Positions 61,526 to 64,000 of a stretch of 64,000 nucleotides of DNA are shown here, piece after piece. Origin of the DNA: an uncultured Acetatifactor sp. GTDB taxonomy: Bacteria > Bacillota > Clostridia > Lachnospirales > Lachnospiraceae. The stretch is from NCBI GenBank assembly GCA_947586055.1, contig CANPXL010000009.1:1-64000 (forward strand), written 5' to 3'. The translations under genes and the position numbers were made by a program. How positions within the stretch are numbered: the stretch's first letter is position 1; the number at the start of each line of letters is the position of its first letter. Under the pieces are notes generated by a model, which saw only the letters and a program-made list of their open reading frames with translations, was not told the origin of the DNA and made no database searches.

Positions 61526-63319
61526 TTAACGCTTCAGATTCGTCAGTTCCTCCAGCAGCGTGTCGGAGACCGTAATGATACGGCTGTTTGCCTGGAAGCC
61601 GCGCTGCGTGGTGATCATCTCGGTAAACTCCGTGGACAGGTCCACGTTGCTCATCTCCAGCTGGCCGGTGGACATGTAGCCGCCGTTTGCGGTGATATCC
61701 ACGCCGATCCCGTTAAATTCGCCGGAGTTCATGGTGGCGGAATAAAGATTGTCGCCCTGCTTTTCAAGGCCGGACGCGTTCGCAAAGGCCGCCGTGGCGA
61801 TCTGGCCGAGAAGCTTCGTCATCCCGTTGTCGTAGCTTGCGTAGATCATGCCGTTCTGCTGGACAGAGACGCCGATCATATCGCCCAGAGGACGTCCCGC
61901 GCCGATTCCCTTTGCGCTGCCGTCGCTGCCGCTGGTACCGCTGGTCGCGCCCACCGTGGAGGTTCCCTTGTTGTTGAGGGAGCTCAGATCGCCGAAGTCG
62001 ATGTTGATATCCGAGAAATACCCGCCCAGCTGGGACAGTCCCAGCGTTGTGCTGGTGACGGTCTGCTGACCGTTGATTCCCGAGAACAGACCGGTATTGG
62101 GGTCAAAGGTGATGGACACGCCGGTGAAATTGCGTCCCACGGTGTCGAACTGGCCGGTGGTAGGGAGGGTATAGTCCCCACCGTAAGCGGGCGCGCCGGG
62201 ACTCCTGGACAGATTTGCCAGCATCTGGCTCACGGAAAGACGTGTAGCCACCGTGGGATCGTCCGCGGCAGTAGGCGCGTCGCAAAGCAGATTCAGGAAC
62301 TCGTCGGTAGAGCCCTGATAGCCGTAAGCGGCGGCGATGGCGTCAAGCTGTTCCTGAACCGTGGCTGTCTTTTCCACCGGTTTTCCTTCGATGTCCGTGT
62401 AGCCGAGATTGTTGTCCTCGCTGAAATTCCGGTCGTTCAGGGCGCCGGCGGAGTACATTTTGCTCAGGTCCGCCATCACTTCATTCGTGGCGGCATTGAT
62501 CAGTTTTCCGTTGTCCCATTTGTATGTCTTATCGTCAAAATGCACGGAACCCGCCTTCGTCTGGGTACTCGCCGCGCCGAACAGCACGCCGTCCCCAAGG
62601 TCGATCGCCTCGCCGTCCTCGTCCAGGATCTTTTCCAGCTCCAGGCTGTACACATCGGGATCGTCGGACTGGCGGAACACAAATCTCGCCGTATACTCAT
62701 ACCCTCTGGCGTCAAAGAAGTTCAGATTGACCACCCTGCCGTTTATGCTGGTCACGTCCGTATCGAACTTGTCGATGATGCCGTCCATATACGCTTCCGA
62801 GGTCGCCTCGGGCGGATAGGTCATGTTTGCGGTGCTCATGATCCGCAGCGCCGTGACGGTGTCCTTGCGGATCTCCCCCGTCTCGGGATCCACCTGCCAT
62901 CCCATCACGTTGTAGCCGGTGCTGGTCATGGCAAGGTTGCCCGCGCCGTCAACGTAGAAGGAGCCGTCTCTCGTAAAGAAATTCTCCATGCCGTTGTTCA
63001 CGACAAAGAAATTCTCACCGTTGATCATGATATCGAAAGGATTTCCGGTGGACTGCGTCGAGCCCTGGCCGGTGATGTTAATGTTGATGGCGCCGGATTT
63101 CACGCCCAGACCGATCTGCCTTGCGTTGACGCCGCCGGTTCCCGTGGTGGCGTTGGGGCCGCTGGCTCTCTGGGTCGTCTGGCTCATCAGTTCGTTAAAC
63201 ACGATGGAACTGGCCTTGAATGCGGCCGTGTTCACGTTCGCGATGTTGTTACCAATTACGTCCATCTTGATCTGGTGGGTCTTCAGTCCTGCCACGCCAG
63301 AATAAAGTGATCTCATCAT
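61526..63319 (-). CDS. flgE: Flagellar hook protein FlgE
   Basis: A 597-residue hook protein. The N-terminal rod-like motif MRSLYSGVAGLKTHQIKMDV and NNIANVNTAAFKAS, and the C-terminal ETEFTEMITTQRGFQANSRI are typical. The central part (about 100-450) is longer than in Salmonella FlgE (403 residues) and forms the variable outer domains. GGAGG lies about ten bases before the first of two adjacent ATGs. Confidence 0.95.
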   Translation of the reverse strand: MMRSLYSGVAGLKTHQIKMDVIGNNIANVNTAAFKASSIVFNELMSQTTQRASGPNATTGTGGVNARQIGLGVKSGAININITGQGSTQSTGNPFDIMINGENFFVVNNGMENFFTRDGSFYVDGAGNLAMTSTGYNVMGWQVDPETGEIRKDTVTALRIMSTANMTYPPEATSEAYMDGIIDKFDTDVTSINGRVVNLNFFDARGYEYTARFVFRQSDDPDVYSLELEKILDEDGEAIDLGDGVLFGAASTQTKAGSVHFDDKTYKWDNGKLINAATNEVMADLSKMYSAGALNDRNFSEDNNLGYTDIEGKPVEKTATVQEQLDAIAAAYGYQGSTDEFLNLLCDAPTAADDPTVATRLSVSQMLANLSRSPGAPAYGGDYTLPTTGQFDTVGRNFTGVSITFDPNTGLFSGINGQQTVTSTTLGLSQLGGYFSDINIDFGDLSSLNNKGTSTVGATSGTSGSDGSAKGIGAGRPLGDMIGVSVQQNGMIYASYDNGMTKLLGQIATAAFANASGLEKQGDNLYSATMNSGEFNGIGVDITANGGYMSTGQLEMSNVDLSTEFTEMITTQRGFQANSRIITVSDTLLEELTNLKR

Positions 63320-63397
63320 AATTCCTGTCCCTCCTTGTGGAGCGGAGCGTGTCTCTTTCCGTCATTCGAGAGACCATAACCTCCCTGTCAGGTCCGG

Positions 63398-63796
63398 CTA
63401 TACGATAACCGCTCCGTTGATATTGGTAAATACATTTTCGGTTGTTTCCGTACTGTCCATTGCCGTGACTACCATATTGTTCGGCACATTTACGATAAAC
63501 GCCAGCTGATCCACAATCACGAGAGAATCCCTGATGCCTTTCTGTTCCGCCTTTCTCGCCCCGTCGTTCAGTCTCTCAAGCTGCCCCTGGCTCAGTTCGA
63601 TCCTCCGGTCGTTCAGCCGCCCCAGAGCGTGCTTGGAAAATCTCAGGTTTTCCGTATTTTTGGCGCTTTTCTGTTCCAGAATCTGCCGGAAGGATAATCC
63701 CTCCAACGTTTTTTGGGATTCCGCCTTCCCTGCGTCTCCCAGATATCGGTTCGTCAGCTGTTCAATGGAAAGGTATCCGCTTTTCTGAACCTCCAT
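63398..63796 (-). CDS. Conserved flagellar operon protein (TIGR02530-like)
   Basis: A 132-residue soluble protein with the family pattern SFRQILEQK, FSKHALGRLNDRRIELSQGQ and SLVIVDQLAFIVNVPNNMVV. Such proteins occur between flgD and flgE in Firmicutes flagellar operons; the function is not established. It lies 15 bases after the upstream gene. Confidence 0.88.
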   Translation of the reverse strand: MEVQKSGYLSIEQLTNRYLGDAGKAESQKTLEGLSFRQILEQKSAKNTENLRFSKHALGRLNDRRIELSQGQLERLNDGARKAEQKGIRDSLVIVDQLAFIVNVPNNMVVTAMDSTETTENVFTNINGAVIV

Positions 63797-63811
63797 TTTC
63801 CCAAAGCCTCC

Positions 63812-64000
63812 TTATGCTTCCCCGGCGTCCTCCGTGCCGCCTTCCGCTTCGTTCCCTGCCTCGCTGTCTGTATCCGCGCCGCCGCTTTCTTCCACATCCC
63901 CGCTTTCGTCCACGGTATCGTCCTTCGGCAGTTCGTTTCCTTCCTCGTCAAGTCCCGCTTTTCTGCGGACCTCGGTGAGCTTATCCACGTACTGTTTGTA
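63812..64000 (-). CDS. C-terminal fragment of a flagellar protein, probably FlgD
   Basis: The window cuts this gene; only the last 62 residues are present. They begin YKQYVDKLTEVRRKAG and continue into a highly acidic Asp/Glu/Gly tail. Position directly upstream of the flagellar operon protein and flgE suggests hook-cap protein FlgD, whose clostridial forms often carry acidic tails. The recognisable FlgD domain itself lies outside the window, so this is inference from gene order. Confidence 0.6.
   Translation of the reverse strand, partial: YKQYVDKLTEVRRKAGLDEEGNELPKDDTVDESGDVEESGGADTDSEAGNEAEGGTEDAGEA

Noticed and set aside
60762-61575. Long plus- and minus-strand open frames of 150-250 codons across the flgE-flbD repeat array
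   Set aside because: Several frames on both strands are open at once because the GC-rich repeat has no stop codons, and none has a conserved domain or consistent start apart from the short MSKGRR frame discussed as a hypothesis.
61379-63310. 643-codon plus-strand frame opposite flgE
   Set aside because: flgE has clear N- and C-terminal motifs on the minus strand; the opposite frame has no recognisable domain and runs on into the repeat array.

Overview
The window reads as chromosomal DNA of a motile, Gram-positive, anaerobic Clostridia species, most likely a member of the Lachnospiraceae. This rests on the flagellar gene set (FliY rather than plain FliN, FlbD, FlhF/FlhG, CheC/CheD, a PilZ protein, FapA/DUF342), on the SecG, SmpB and tmRNA neighbourhood, on several sugar-type ABC lipoproteins, and on a moderately high GC content. 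The family assignment is inference from gene content and protein style. Most genes lie on the minus strand; the four clear plus-strand genes are a YczE-like membrane protein, a CDF cation transporter, a YgjP-type metallopeptidase and a large GT-C glycosyltransferase.

Layout. 1-4.6 kb: a probable rRNA-type promoter pointing out of the left edge, a lipoprotein, an OmpR-type two-component pair, a one-helix membrane protein, tRNA-Val(GAC) and tmRNA. 4.6-15 kb: a polytopic membrane protein, smpB, secG, enolase, an aldo/keto reductase with a ferredoxin tail, a FeoA-FeoB fusion, a YczE-like protein and phosphoglycerate mutase. 15-17 kb: CDF transporter, a 14-bp minisatellite and a YgjP-type peptidase. 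17-27 kb: a six-gene minus-strand locus with two large solute-binding lipoproteins, two sugar-type permeases, an HlyD-like adaptor and a reduced FtsX/MacB-like protein, but no ATPase. 27-35 kb: PHP phosphoesterase, fused GT-C glycosyltransferase, a receiver protein and a hybrid sensor kinase. 35-37 kb: tsf and rpsB. 37.6-64 kb: the 3' part of a fla/che operon, read from right to left: (flgD), a flagellar operon protein, flgE, flbD, motA, motB, fliL, fliM, fliY, cheY, fliO, fliP, fliQ, fliR, flhB, flhA, flhF, flhG, a PilZ protein, cheB, cheA, cheW, cheC, cheD, a small membrane protein, fliA, fapA, two small unknown genes, an MltG-like protein, then rpsB-tsf. The order matches the Bacillus subtilis fla/che operon closely, including the run into rpsB-tsf, but with motAB inserted.

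The most unusual feature is a dispersed intergenic repeat family. One copy is beside the rpsB promoter, one lies between flgE and flbD, and a decayed copy sits beside the tsf terminator. The two good copies carry a long palindrome whose stem differs at several positions with both arms changed together, bounded at one locus by perfect 12-bp terminal inverted repeats. In the flgE-flbD copy the GC-rich half is amplified into five tandem units with an alternating A-B-A-B-B pattern. A different set of long hairpins separates flhB from flhA. Short tandem repeats recur at several other places, both between genes and inside protein linkers.
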